Part shown: piece after piece, positions 37,503 to 45,936 of the stretch
How positions within the stretch are numbered: the stretch's first letter is position 1
Layout: the number at the start of each line of letters is the position of its first letter
The notes under the pieces: generated by a model
What the model was told of the DNA's origin: nothing
The model's database searches: none
What the model saw: only the letters and a program-made list of their open reading frames with translations
NCBI RefSeq assembly: GCF_000299335.2
Contig: NZ_CP004387.1
Span: forward strand, 2,790,001-2,854,000
DNA: 64,000 bases
Source: Isoalcanivorax pacificus W11-5
GTDB taxonomy: Bacteria; Pseudomonadota; Gammaproteobacteria; Pseudomonadales; Alcanivoracaceae
Direction: 5' to 3'
Made by a program: the position numbers and the translations under genes

Positions 37503-39080
37503 ATGGCCACTTACCGCCATGATGTACTGATCATCGGCAGCGGCGCTGCGGGTCTCACCGTCGCCCTGCGCATGAGCCCCGACGCCCGTATCGCACTGCT
37601 CTCCAAGGGCGAACTCACCAGCGCCAGCACCTATTACGCCCAGGGCGGCGTGGCGGCGGTGATGGACCAGCAGGATTCGCTGGAATCGCATATCAAGGAC
37701 ACTCATGTGGCCGGCGCCGGCCTGTGCCACGAGGATGCCGTGCGCAAGACGGTGGAGAACGGCCCGGACGCAATCCGCTGGCTGATCGACCAGGGTGTGG
37801 GCTTTACCCGCTTTGAAGAAGATGGCCGCCAGGGCTTCCACCTGACGCGCGAGGGCGGCCACAGCCACCGGCGCGTCATCCACGTGGCCGATGCCACCGG
37901 GCTGGCGATCTCCGGCGCCCTGATCGATCAGGTCGGCCGGCGGCAGAACGTGGAACTGTTTGAACACCGCACCGCTGTCGATCTGATCGTGCAGGACGGC
38001 CGCTGCGCCGGCGCCTATATCCACAACCCGATCACCGGCAGAACCGATGTGTTCCTGGCCCGTGCAGTAGTGCTGGCCACGGGTGGCGCCTCGAAGGTGT
38101 ATCTGTACACCTCCAACCCGGACGTTGCCACGGGTGACGGCATCGCCATGGCCTGGCGCGCCGGTTGCCGGGTGTCAAACATGGAATTCATGCAGTTCCA
38201 CCCGACTTGCCTGTACCACCCGAAGGCAAAATCCTTCCTGGTCACCGAGGCCATCCGTGGCGAAGGCGGCCACTTGCTGCTGCCGGATGGCTCACGCTTC
38301 ATGCACCAGTTCCACGAGCGCGGCGAACTGGCCCCGCGCGATGTGGTGGCGCGCGCCATCGACTTTGAAATGAAACGCCTGGGCGCCGACTGCCTGTATC
38401 TGGACATCAGCCACCGCCCGGCGGATTTCATCATCAATCACTTCCCGACGGTGTACGCCAAGTGCCTGCAACTGGGCATCGACATCACCCGCGACCCGAT
38501 TCCGGTGGTGCCGGCGGCACACTACACCTGTGGCGGTGTCATCACCGACATGCACGGCCGCACCGACCTGCCCGGCCTGTACGCCATCGGCGAAACCGCC
38601 TTTACCGGCCTGCACGGCGCCAATCGCATGGCCAGCAATTCACTGCTGGAATGCTTTGTGTTCGGCCAGGCCGCCAGCGAGGACATCAGCGCGCAACTGA
38701 AGACACTGCCCGAGCCACGCAACGCACCGGAATGGGATGACTCGCTGGTAACGGATTCCGACGAAGACGTGATCATCTCGCACAACTGGGACGAGTTGCG
38801 TCGCTTCATGTGGGACTACGTGGGTATCGTGCGCACGGTCAAACGGCTGGAGCGCGCCATGCACCGGATCGATCTGCTCAAGCGCGAGATCGCCGAGTAT
38901 TACTCCAACTACCGTATCTCCAGCGACCTGCTGGAATTGCGCAATCTGGTGGTGATCGGCGAGTTGATCATTCGCTCGGCACTGCAGCGCCGCGAGTCAC
39001 GCGGCCTGCACTACATCCTGGATTTCCCGGAGATGGAAGCCGAGGCGAAGGACACCATTCTGGTGCCGGATCAGGATTAG
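37503..39080 (+). CDS. nadB: L-aspartate oxidase NadB
   Basis: FAD enzyme that oxidises aspartate to iminoaspartate, the first step of de novo NAD synthesis. The 525-residue protein has the dinucleotide-binding motif VLIIGSGAAGLTVAL at the N-terminus. The flavoprotein signature STYYAQGGVAAVMD, HPTCLYHPKA and substrate-region arginines in RGEGGHLLLPDG follow. GLHGANRMASNSLLECFVFG and a helical C-terminal domain complete it. The ATG at 37503 begins MATYRHDVLIIG; the frame stays open 26 codons upstream. It is divergent from rpoE, as in Pseudomonas. Confidence 0.96.
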   Translation: MATYRHDVLIIGSGAAGLTVALRMSPDARIALLSKGELTSASTYYAQGGVAAVMDQQDSLESHIKDTHVAGAGLCHEDAVRKTVENGPDAIRWLIDQGVGFTRFEEDGRQGFHLTREGGHSHRRVIHVADATGLAISGALIDQVGRRQNVELFEHRTAVDLIVQDGRCAGAYIHNPITGRTDVFLARAVVLATGGASKVYLYTSNPDVATGDGIAMAWRAGCRVSNMEFMQFHPTCLYHPKAKSFLVTEAIRGEGGHLLLPDGSRFMHQFHERGELAPRDVVARAIDFEMKRLGADCLYLDISHRPADFIINHFPTVYAKCLQLGIDITRDPIPVVPAAHYTCGGVITDMHGRTDLPGLYAIGETAFTGLHGANRMASNSLLECFVFGQAASEDISAQLKTLPEPRNAPEWDDSLVTDSDEDVIISHNWDELRRFMWDYVGIVRTVKRLERAMHRIDLLKREIAEYYSNYRISSDLLELRNLVVIGELIIRSALQRRESRGLHYILDFPEMEAEAKDTILVPDQD

Positions 39081-39101
39081 CAGGCGGCTGAAAACACCCT
39101 G

Positions 39102-39494
39102 TCAGGCGCGCAATACCAGGCACAGCCTGCGCCAGACGGCGTCCTCCATCTGGTCACGATAGAGCAGCACCGGCCCGACGCGCACACAGCCGGGCCAGAA
39201 GGCCGCGCGCCACGGCGCGCTCAGGTGCAGGCGACGGCCGTCGGTGCACTCCACCGCCAACGCCTCGGGCCACAGCGTCAACGCCTGCGCCCGTGGCTGG
39301 CGCCACCAGCCGCGCACCAGCCACGGCAGCACCGTCAACAGCAACGCGAGGCGCAACCACCACGGCAGGCCATTGGCAAGCACCGCCCAGGCTGCCAACA
39401 CCAGCAGTATCAGCAACGCATAGAGGCGATAGCGCCCGGCGCGCAGTTCAGTCCTTGCGCCCCAGCAGGGCGAGCATGTGTCTGACGAAGGCAT
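39102..39494 (-). CDS. YgfX/CptA-like membrane protein
   Basis: A 130-residue protein with two N-terminal membrane helices (about residues 23-58). A small cytoplasmic domain follows (LTLWPEALAVECTDGRRL, LYRDQMEDAVWRRLCLVLR). It corresponds to YgfX (CptA), reported in E. coli to pair with SdhE and affect cell division proteins; that role is debated. Two ATGs are possible; the one at 39494 has AGGGA at good spacing. The gene overlaps the end of sdhE by 47 bases. Confidence 0.75.
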   Translation of the reverse strand: MPSSDTCSPCWGARTELRAGRYRLYALLILLVLAAWAVLANGLPWWLRLALLLTVLPWLVRGWWRQPRAQALTLWPEALAVECTDGRRLHLSAPWRAAFWPGCVRVGPVLLYRDQMEDAVWRRLCLVLRA

Positions 39495-39705
39495 CCAGTT
39501 CCCTGTCATCCGGTACCGTGCGGCCAGTGAACCACTCGAACATGTCTGCGTCCTGGCAGGCCAGCAGGCGTTCGAACAGCGCCTGGTGTTCGGCGGTGGC
39601 GGTCAGGAAGTGCTCGTCGAGATACGCGTTGAGCACCACGTCGGTCTCTTTCAGGCCGCGTCGGCATTGCCAGACCAGGCGGCGTTTTTTCTCTTCCGGG
39701 GTCAT
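39448..39705 (-). CDS. sdhE: FAD assembly factor SdhE
   Basis: A small helical protein that promotes covalent flavinylation of succinate dehydrogenase SdhA. It has 85 residues: TPEEKKRRLVWQCRRGLKET, with the RGxxE motif region that contacts SdhA, then LLACQDADMFEWFTGR and a final helix. The ATG at 39705 was chosen because it gives family length; the open frame extends 23 codons upstream. It overlaps the ygfX-like gene, and both lie between convergent nadB and divergent ygfZ, a conserved neighbourhood. Confidence 0.93.
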   Translation of the reverse strand: MTPEEKKRRLVWQCRRGLKETDVVLNAYLDEHFLTATAEHQALFERLLACQDADMFEWFTGRTVPDDRELDAFVRHMLALLGRKD

Positions 39706-39895
39706 GCGCTGTCTTGATCCTGTTCGCGGCAGGCACCGGGAAAACCGGCTGGAAAAACAGCGCGGCATCCCCATTACTGCCCCACATCGGGTGGATGGCT
39801 GTCAGTGGTCGGCAACATTATCTATCATCCTGCCCTGCGATGTCTGTCATCGCCTGCCCGCACCACCCTGCTGTCCAGAACAAGGAGTCGTCACC

Positions 39896-40906
39896 GTGTC
39901 CGCGTCATGGCAAACCTTTCTCGACCAGACCGGCGCCGTCCGGGACACCGATGGCACCGTGCTGCACTTTGGCCGCCCGCCGACCCGCGTGGCGCTGCCC
40001 CAGCTCCATGTCTGTGATCACCTGCGCATCGTCACACTGCGCGGGCCGGATGCCGTCACCTTCCTGCAAGGCCAGGTCACGGCAGATGTGCGTGAGGTCA
40101 GCGAGCAGCAGTACAGCCGGCTGGCCATGCACCTGAGCCTCAAGGGCCGTGGGCTGGTGAGCATGCGGCTTGTGCCGGCGGAAGATGGCTTTGACCTGCT
40201 GGTGCCCACCGCCATGGCGGACTCGCTGCTGAAGCTGCTTGGCAAGTACATTGTTTTTTCAAAAGCCAGCCTCGCGCTGGACGACACGCGGGTGGTGCTC
40301 TCGCTGGTCGGCGGTGACGCTGTTCCGGCCGTGCCCGATGACCTGCCGGCCGGCAAAGCCGCCTTTACCGCTGACGGCACCGCCGTACGCATGGACGGGC
40401 ACCGCACCCTGCTGGTGCTGCCGGTGGAAACCGCCATCGCACACTGGGCCGCACTCAGCGAGGGGCGCGGCATCGGCGGTGCAGAGCACGCTCGCCTGCA
40501 TGACATCCTCGCCGGTGAGGGCCATGTATTGCCCGGCGCTGAAGACCTGTTCCTGCCCCAGGCGCTGAATTACGACGTGCTGCACGGCGTCAGTTTCCGC
40601 AAGGGCTGCTATACCGGGCAGGAAGTGGTCGCCCGCATGCACTTCAAGGGACAGATGAAACAGCGTCTGCAACATGTGAGCTGGCCCGGCGACACGCCAC
40701 TGCCCGCCGGCACGGTGTTGCGCGATGCCAACGGCAAGGCACTGGGCGAACTGGTGGACAGCATGACGGCCGGCGGCCAGGTGCAGGCGCTGGCGGTGCT
40801 GCGGCTGGCGCATGAAGGTGACCTGTATCTGCAGAGCGAGGACGGCCAGGCGCATGCGCTGGGTGCACGGCCGGAAACACTGCCCTACGAACTGCCCGCA
40901 CGCTGA
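39896..40906 (+). CDS. ygfZ: Folate-binding Fe-S assembly protein YgfZ
   Basis: A folate-dependent protein related to GcvT that supports repair or assembly of certain Fe-S enzymes. The 336-residue protein carries the family signature FRKGCYTGQEVVARMHF with the essential C238, and LRGPDAVTFLQGQVTADV near the N-terminus. The start is a GTG at 39896 with AAGGAG eight bases upstream; longer in-frame sequence was rejected. It is divergent from sdhE. Confidence 0.94.
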   Translation: MSASWQTFLDQTGAVRDTDGTVLHFGRPPTRVALPQLHVCDHLRIVTLRGPDAVTFLQGQVTADVREVSEQQYSRLAMHLSLKGRGLVSMRLVPAEDGFDLLVPTAMADSLLKLLGKYIVFSKASLALDDTRVVLSLVGGDAVPAVPDDLPAGKAAFTADGTAVRMDGHRTLLVLPVETAIAHWAALSEGRGIGGAEHARLHDILAGEGHVLPGAEDLFLPQALNYDVLHGVSFRKGCYTGQEVVARMHFKGQMKQRLQHVSWPGDTPLPAGTVLRDANGKALGELVDSMTAGGQVQALAVLRLAHEGDLYLQSEDGQAHALGARPETLPYELPAR

Positions 40907-40995
40907 GACGTTTGTCGCGCTGTTACATCCTGACAATTGGGCTCGCCACTGCCGTTGCGTATCATCCCTGAGGACATCACCAGAACGGACTCCCC

Positions 40996-41889
40996 ATGCG
41001 CGCGTTGTTCACCGGCCTGACCACCTCCCTCCTGCTGCTGCTCAACACCCTGATCCTGATTGGCCCGATGCTGCTGATCGCCCTGTTAAAGCTGATGCTG
41101 CCCGGTAAGCCGCTGCGCCGGGCCTGCTCGGCGGGCGTGATGTGGATTGCCGAAACCTGGGCAGAAATCTGCAAGCTGATCTTCGCCCTGTTCACCCCGG
41201 TGCGCTGGGATATCCGTGGCGGCGACACACTGCGCAGGGACACATCCTATCTGGTGGTCAGCAACCACCAGTCCTGGGTCGATATCCCGGCACTGGTGCA
41301 GGCATTCAACCGCAAGACGCCCTACTTCAAGTTTTTCCTGAAAAAAGAACTGATCTGGGTGCCCTTCCTCGGCCTGGCGTTCTGGGCGCTCGACTACCCC
41401 TTCATGAAGCGCTATCCGAAATCCGTGCTGGCGAAAAAACCGCATCTGCTCGGCAAGGACCTGGAAATCACCCGTGCTGCCTGCGAGAAATTCCGCGAGC
41501 TGCCGGTAACCGTGGTGAATTACCTGGAAGGCACCCGCTTCACGCCGGCCAAGCGTGACGCGCAACACTCACCCTATCGCTACCTTCTGAAACCGAAAGC
41601 CGGCGGCGTCGCCTTCGTGCTGGCCGCCCTGGGCGAGCAGCTCGATGCCCTGCTGGATGTGACGGTGGTATATCCCGGCGACACGCCACCGGGATTTGTC
41701 GATTTGCTGTGCGGTCGGGTACGCCACGTCATCGTCGACATCCGCACCCGCGAACTGAATGCGGCTCTGTGGCAAGGCGACTATGAAAACGACCCGGCAT
41801 TCCGGGTCGTGGTGCAACGCTGGGTGGGCGATCTGTGGCGAGAGAAAGACCAGCGCATCGCCAGTCTGAAGCAGGAACTGCCGCGCTGA
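40996..41889 (+). CDS. 1-acyl-glycerol-3-phosphate acyltransferase family protein (YihG-like)
   Basis: A membrane-bound lysophospholipid or glycerophosphate acyltransferase. The 297-residue protein has N-terminal hydrophobic helices (about 8-36 and a weaker one near 55-68). The catalytic HX4D box is H91 to D96 in VVSNHQSWVDIPAL, and the phosphate-binding EGTRF lies near residue 176. It resembles E. coli YihG and related inner-membrane acyltransferases, so the preferred acyl chain is uncertain. Its last two codons and stop lie in a 20-bp palindrome shared with the convergent gene. Confidence 0.85.
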   Translation: MRALFTGLTTSLLLLLNTLILIGPMLLIALLKLMLPGKPLRRACSAGVMWIAETWAEICKLIFALFTPVRWDIRGGDTLRRDTSYLVVSNHQSWVDIPALVQAFNRKTPYFKFFLKKELIWVPFLGLAFWALDYPFMKRYPKSVLAKKPHLLGKDLEITRAACEKFRELPVTVVNYLEGTRFTPAKRDAQHSPYRYLLKPKAGGVAFVLAALGEQLDALLDVTVVYPGDTPPGFVDLLCGRVRHVIVDIRTRELNAALWQGDYENDPAFRVVVQRWVGDLWREKDQRIASLKQELPR

Positions 41890-41899
41890 TCAGCGCGGC
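41880..41899. repeat. Perfect 20-bp palindrome covering two convergent stop codons
   Basis: gccgcgctgatcagcgcggc reads the same on both strands. It supplies Pro-Arg-stop to the acyltransferase on the plus strand and to the membrane protein on the minus strand, with the two TGA codons back to back. As RNA it folds into a hairpin on either transcript, although no T-run follows. Confidence 0.85.
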
Positions 41900-42348
41900 A
41901 TCAGGCGGGCAAACAGCCAGCCAGCCGCCGCCGCGCCCAGCGCCATCAGCAATAGGCCATGCCAGACGCGGGTCGCGGCGATCAGGGTCGGCATCGGCGC
42001 CAGGTGATTCACCACCAGTACTGCCACAATCAGTCCGGCCAGCGCCGCCAGCGCGTACACCAGCCCGCGTGCCTGCGGCAGCCCGCGCGACACCAGCGCC
42101 GCCACCGGCAGGCTGCAGGCCAGTGCCAGCACCACCAGCACCGCATAAATCGGCGAGAAACCCATCAGGTCCTCGCCCGTGGTCCGCAAGCGCACCGACA
42201 GCGGAATCTCTGCGCCGAGCTGGATCAGTGCCGCCAGGTTGTATTGCGTCTGGATCACGGCGCCAAGCGCTACCGCCACCAGTACGGCCACCACAAAGGC
42301 CACCAGGCCACGCCCCAGGCGTGCGCCGGTTCCGGCTGTGTGCGTCAT
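41890..42348 (-). CDS. Small four-helix membrane protein, unknown function
   Basis: A 152-residue protein that I do not recognise. It has four clear membrane segments (about residues 15-35, 65-87, 97-115 and 123-147) and a short N-terminal polar stretch. The extracytoplasmic loop 36-64 contains GAEIPLSVRLRTTGEDLMG. The ATG at 42348 has AGGAAG eight bases upstream; the longer frame back to 42516 was not used. It is convergent with the acyltransferase and divergent from the sugar dehydrogenase. No catalytic motif is visible. Confidence 0.7.
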   Translation of the reverse strand: MTHTAGTGARLGRGLVAFVVAVLVAVALGAVIQTQYNLAALIQLGAEIPLSVRLRTTGEDLMGFSPIYAVLVVLALACSLPVAALVSRGLPQARGLVYALAALAGLIVAVLVVNHLAPMPTLIAATRVWHGLLLMALGAAAAGWLFARLMPR

Positions 42349-42443
42349 TGTGTCTTCCTGTCTGCTTTGCGATTGAGTCGCCAATCTATACGATTCAGCG
42401 TGGAAAGACATTACACCGCCGCCACGAATAAAGAGGACACCGG

Positions 42444-43589
42444 ATGCCACGCCTGACTGCCTTTCTCCTGCTGGGCCTGCTTGCTTCACTGCCACTGGCC
42501 GCACCGGCACAGGCACCCTCGCCCACCTATCGCGTGGAGACGCTGGCCGAAGGGCTCGACTTCCCCTGGTCCGTTGCGTTCCTGCCCGGCGGTCGCATGC
42601 TGATCACCGAACGCGGCGGCACCTTGCGGATGTATGAACGGCGGCGCCTGCTCGACAAGCCGGTCCAGGGCGTACCGCCGGTGTTCGCTTCCGGCCAGGC
42701 CGGTCTGTTTGACGTCACGCTGGACCCCGAGTTTGAGCAGAACCAGATTCTGTACCTGTCGTTTGCCCACGGCGACCAGGACGCCAACCAGGCACGCATC
42801 GTGCGCGCGCGGCTGTCCGGTTATGCCCTGGAAGATGTGCTGCCGATTTTCACTGCGCAACCGGCCAAGCGCGGCGACGCCCACTACGGTGCGCGCATGG
42901 CTTGGCTCGCCGACGGCACGCTGGTGATGGGGCTTGGGGATGGTTTCGATTATCGCGAACAGGCCCAGCAGCGCGACAGCCACCTGGGCAAGATCATCCG
43001 CATCCACCGCGACGGCAGCGTGCCCACGGACAATCCGTTCCTGGACCGGCAGGACACACTGCCGGAGATCTACAGTTTCGGCCACCGCAATGTGCAGGGG
43101 CTGGTCAGCGACCTCGCCACCGGGCGGCTGTGGGCACACGAACACGGCCCGCGTGGCGGTGACGAACTCAACCGCATTCGCGCCGGGCACAATTACGGCT
43201 GGCCGCTGATCACCTACGGCCTGGACTACACCGGCGCACGCGTCAGCCCGTACACGGAAATGCCCGGCCTGGAGCAGCCGGTGCTGCAGTGGACACCCTC
43301 CATCGCGCCGTCCGGCATGACGCTGTATCACGGCGACCTGTTCCCGCAGTGGGACAACAGCCTGTTTGTCTCCACACTGGCGGAAAAAAGCGTCCGTCGC
43401 ATACCGCTGACGCAGGCCAATGGGGTGCTGGCGGCCGGTGAACAGGATGTGCTGTTTCAGGAACTCGGGGAGCGGATTCGTGATGTGCGCACCGGGCCGG
43501 ATGGCGCCCTGTATCTGCTTACCGACAGCGCCAATGGCAAGCTGCTGCGCGTTGTCCCCGCCGACGCGCCCACCTCACTCAGGCAGTGA
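42444..43589 (+). CDS. PQQ-dependent soluble aldose dehydrogenase (YliI-like)
   Basis: A periplasmic six-blade beta-propeller quinoprotein that oxidises aldose sugars. The 381-residue protein has a signal peptide (LLLGLLASLPLAAPAQA). Family signatures are GLDFPWSVAFLPGGRMLITERGG, AYGARMAWLADGTL-like sequence around 150, and FGHRNVQGLVSDLATGRLWAHEHGPRGGDELN with the PQQ-site H and R residues. NYGWPLITYG follows. It resembles E. coli YliI (Asd). Its stop overlaps the convergent PQQ dehydrogenase gene by 15 bases. Confidence 0.9.
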   Translation: MPRLTAFLLLGLLASLPLAAPAQAPSPTYRVETLAEGLDFPWSVAFLPGGRMLITERGGTLRMYERRRLLDKPVQGVPPVFASGQAGLFDVTLDPEFEQNQILYLSFAHGDQDANQARIVRARLSGYALEDVLPIFTAQPAKRGDAHYGARMAWLADGTLVMGLGDGFDYREQAQQRDSHLGKIIRIHRDGSVPTDNPFLDRQDTLPEIYSFGHRNVQGLVSDLATGRLWAHEHGPRGGDELNRIRAGHNYGWPLITYGLDYTGARVSPYTEMPGLEQPVLQWTPSIAPSGMTLYHGDLFPQWDNSLFVSTLAEKSVRRIPLTQANGVLAAGEQDVLFQELGERIRDVRTGPDGALYLLTDSANGKLLRVVPADAPTSLRQ

Positions 43590-45350
43590 GAACACCAGCA
43601 GTTCTCCCCCGCGCGGCGTCTCCAGCCGATAGTCGCCGCCCGCCAGCAGGGCGATGTACTGCCGGCCGTTCACGGCATAACTGATCGGTGTCGCCTGCCC
43701 GCCCGCCGGCAGGCGGGCACGCCAGAGTTCTTCGCCGGTCTCGGTATCCAGCGCCCGGATCAGGTTGTCGGTGGTGGCGGCAACAAACGCCAGGCCACCG
43801 GCGGTAAGCAATACGCCGCCCTGGTTCGGAGTGCCGGTGTCCGACGGCAGCGGCAGTGACAAACCAAACGGCAGCGGCAGCCCGGCCCGGCCCAGCGGCC
43901 GATCCCAGTGCAATGCCGGCGCCTGCGTGCTCACCGCCATGATGCCGCCGTGCGGTGGCCTCAGGCAGAGCCGGTCCACCTCACCCCACGGCGTGCGGTA
44001 TGGCACGCCGTCACGAATCTCGCCGACCATGGGCACCTGGTTGTAATTGAACACCAGCAGCTCACGCTCCGGATCGAAGGACACACCACCCCAGTCGATG
44101 CCGCCCATGTCCCCCGGATATTGCAGCCAGGGCTCCGGGCCAGGCGGCGTAAAGCGGCCCTGGTAGACCAGCCGGCGAAACTGGATACGGCACCAGAGCT
44201 GGTCGATCGGGCTGACACCACCGATATCTTCCTCGCGCAGCAACGCGGCACGCGGGCCGGGCAGGCCTTCTGACACCGGCTGCGATGCCGGCAGCACACC
44301 GTCCGGCGCGTAGGCTGCCGGCGTCTGCTGTTGTGTCACCGGCACCAGCGGCTCCCCCGTGGCACGGTCCAGCACAAACAGATCACCCTGGCGCGTGGGC
44401 AGTACCAGCGCCGGCACCACGCCCTCCGGCGTGCGCCACGGCAGCAGCGTGGCCTGCGCGGATAATCCATAGCCCCACACATCGTCACGCACGCCACGGA
44501 AGCGCCATCGCGTCTCACCGCTGGTCACATCCACCGCTACCAGCATCGCCGGCCGCGCCAGCGGCAGGTACACCAGACCGAGTTGTTCATCGGCAGAAAA
44601 AACCGCTTCGGCTGCAAACTGCTCGCGTTCTTGCTCCGGTTGCCATCGCCACAGCAGCCGGCCCGTGGCGGCACTGATACCGGCCACACTGTCACCAGCG
44701 CGTGTCACCGCCACCCCGCGCACCAGCGTGGGCGGCGACACCGGCCCACTGAAATGACCGGGCAATGTCACCACACCCTGTTCGCCAAACTCCACGCACG
44801 GCCGGCCCGTATCAGCGTCCAGCGCGCGCAGCCGGCCATCTGCCGTCGCGGCGAGGATACGCTCACGGCACAGGCCATCGCGATTGGCGCCCAGGGATTC
44901 ATGGAACGACACGCCACGGCAGGTGGCCGGCCCGGCAAACTGGTCTGCCTGCAGAGCACTGTCATGACGCCAGCGTTGTTCCCCCGTGGTCGCATCCAGC
45001 GCGATGACGCTGCCACGCCCGGAACAGAGATACAGCGCGTCACCAATTTTCAATGGTGTGGTGTGCGGCGCCCAGCGCGCCTTGAGATCACGCGGCATAT
45101 CATTGAGCGAATAACGCCAGGCCAGCGTCAGCGCAGCGACGTTATCGCGATCCAGGCTCTGCAACGGGGAGTAACGCTGGGCGGCATTGCTGCGCCCGTA
45201 GGCGCTCCAGTCGCCATCTGCCGGTGCAGCGGCCGGAGGTGCACCGGCTTCGACGGCCTCCGGCACCACACGCGGCGGCACCGGCGCCACCACGGATTGC
45301 TGCGCCTGCACCAGCGCCGGCAACGCGATCAACCACCACCCGCAACGCAT
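43575..45350 (-). CDS. gcd: PQQ glucose-dehydrogenase type quinoprotein, catalytic subunit
   Basis: A 591-residue periplasmic beta-propeller of the membrane glucose dehydrogenase family, without its usual fused membrane domain. The signal-like start is MRCGWWLIALPALVQA. The first blade is WSAYGRSNAAQRYSPLQSL. Later blades carry IALDATTGEQRWRHD and FVLDRATGEPLVP. Where E. coli-type enzymes have HHDLWD, this one reads RDDVWG (288-293), and the Lys of the PTKTG segment is Arg. Substrate and activity are therefore uncertain. The ATG overlaps the stop of the membrane-domain gene as TGATG, so the two halves are translationally coupled. Confidence 0.82.
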   Translation of the reverse strand: MRCGWWLIALPALVQAQQSVVAPVPPRVVPEAVEAGAPPAAAPADGDWSAYGRSNAAQRYSPLQSLDRDNVAALTLAWRYSLNDMPRDLKARWAPHTTPLKIGDALYLCSGRGSVIALDATTGEQRWRHDSALQADQFAGPATCRGVSFHESLGANRDGLCRERILAATADGRLRALDADTGRPCVEFGEQGVVTLPGHFSGPVSPPTLVRGVAVTRAGDSVAGISAATGRLLWRWQPEQEREQFAAEAVFSADEQLGLVYLPLARPAMLVAVDVTSGETRWRFRGVRDDVWGYGLSAQATLLPWRTPEGVVPALVLPTRQGDLFVLDRATGEPLVPVTQQQTPAAYAPDGVLPASQPVSEGLPGPRAALLREEDIGGVSPIDQLWCRIQFRRLVYQGRFTPPGPEPWLQYPGDMGGIDWGGVSFDPERELLVFNYNQVPMVGEIRDGVPYRTPWGEVDRLCLRPPHGGIMAVSTQAPALHWDRPLGRAGLPLPFGLSLPLPSDTGTPNQGGVLLTAGGLAFVAATTDNLIRALDTETGEELWRARLPAGGQATPISYAVNGRQYIALLAGGDYRLETPRGGELLVFSLPE

Positions 45351-45724
45351 CAACGCACGCCCCTGAGCGCACGCTGGCGCCGCAATGCCGGTAACAACAG
45401 CAACAACAGCATGCCGAGCAGTGCCGGCATCCACAGCCGTGGCCATAGCGCGAGCAGATTATTGCCGACCTCCGTCAGCGCCCAGATCAGCGTGCAGAAC
45501 AGCACGCCCTGATACAGCCACACGCCACTTTCGCGGCCGGCCAGCACCAGCAGCGCCGACACCGTCATGCCCGCGCCGGCCAGTACGTAGTAACGGGCAC
45601 CACCAAGCAGCGCCAGCCAGATACCCCCGCCAAGCAGCCACAGCCCCAGGCACAACAATGCCACGGCACACAGCCAGAGACTGAAACCAGCGGGATCACG
45701 CGGAGGCAACCAGGCCACGAACAC
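45350..45724 (-). CDS. Membrane-anchor domain of a split PQQ glucose dehydrogenase
   Basis: A 124-residue integral membrane protein with four or five helices. It matches the N-terminal domain normally fused to membrane glucose dehydrogenase: LGGGIWLALLGGARYYVLAG, SGVWLYQGVLFCTLIWALTE, then EVGNNLLALWPRLWMPALLG. In the fused enzyme this region anchors the propeller and contributes to ubiquinone binding. Here it ends in a stop overlapping the start of the catalytic gene. The call rests on this order and on the conserved Gly-Gly, Tyr-Tyr and E-V-G positions. Confidence 0.85.
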   Translation of the reverse strand: MFVAWLPPRDPAGFSLWLCAVALLCLGLWLLGGGIWLALLGGARYYVLAGAGMTVSALLVLAGRESGVWLYQGVLFCTLIWALTEVGNNLLALWPRLWMPALLGMLLLLLLPALRRQRALRGVR

Positions 45725-45883
45725 TCCTTATGCGAAGCCTTGTCAGAGGTTTGGCCGGTAGCGTCTCAAACGAACAAGACCGGGCCATGACAATCGACTC
45801 AGCATACTGGCAGGCGCAGCGCGGGCGCAAAGCACCAGGCCGGCAAAACGGGCGGGCAAAAAGCTTGTTTACAATTCAGGGAC

Positions 45884-45912
45884 AGCCGGCGACCTTGATC
45901 AGGGCGCCGGCT
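45884..45912 (-). terminator. Stem-loop after the valine operon
   Basis: AGCCGGCGACCT (45884-45895) pairs with AGGGCGCCGGCT (45901-45912) with one mismatch and a five-base loop, 25 bases beyond the last gene of the operon. No T-run directly follows on the minus strand, so termination may be weak. Confidence 0.5.
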
Positions 45913-45936
45913 ACGGGTGTCGAGCGGGGATACCGG

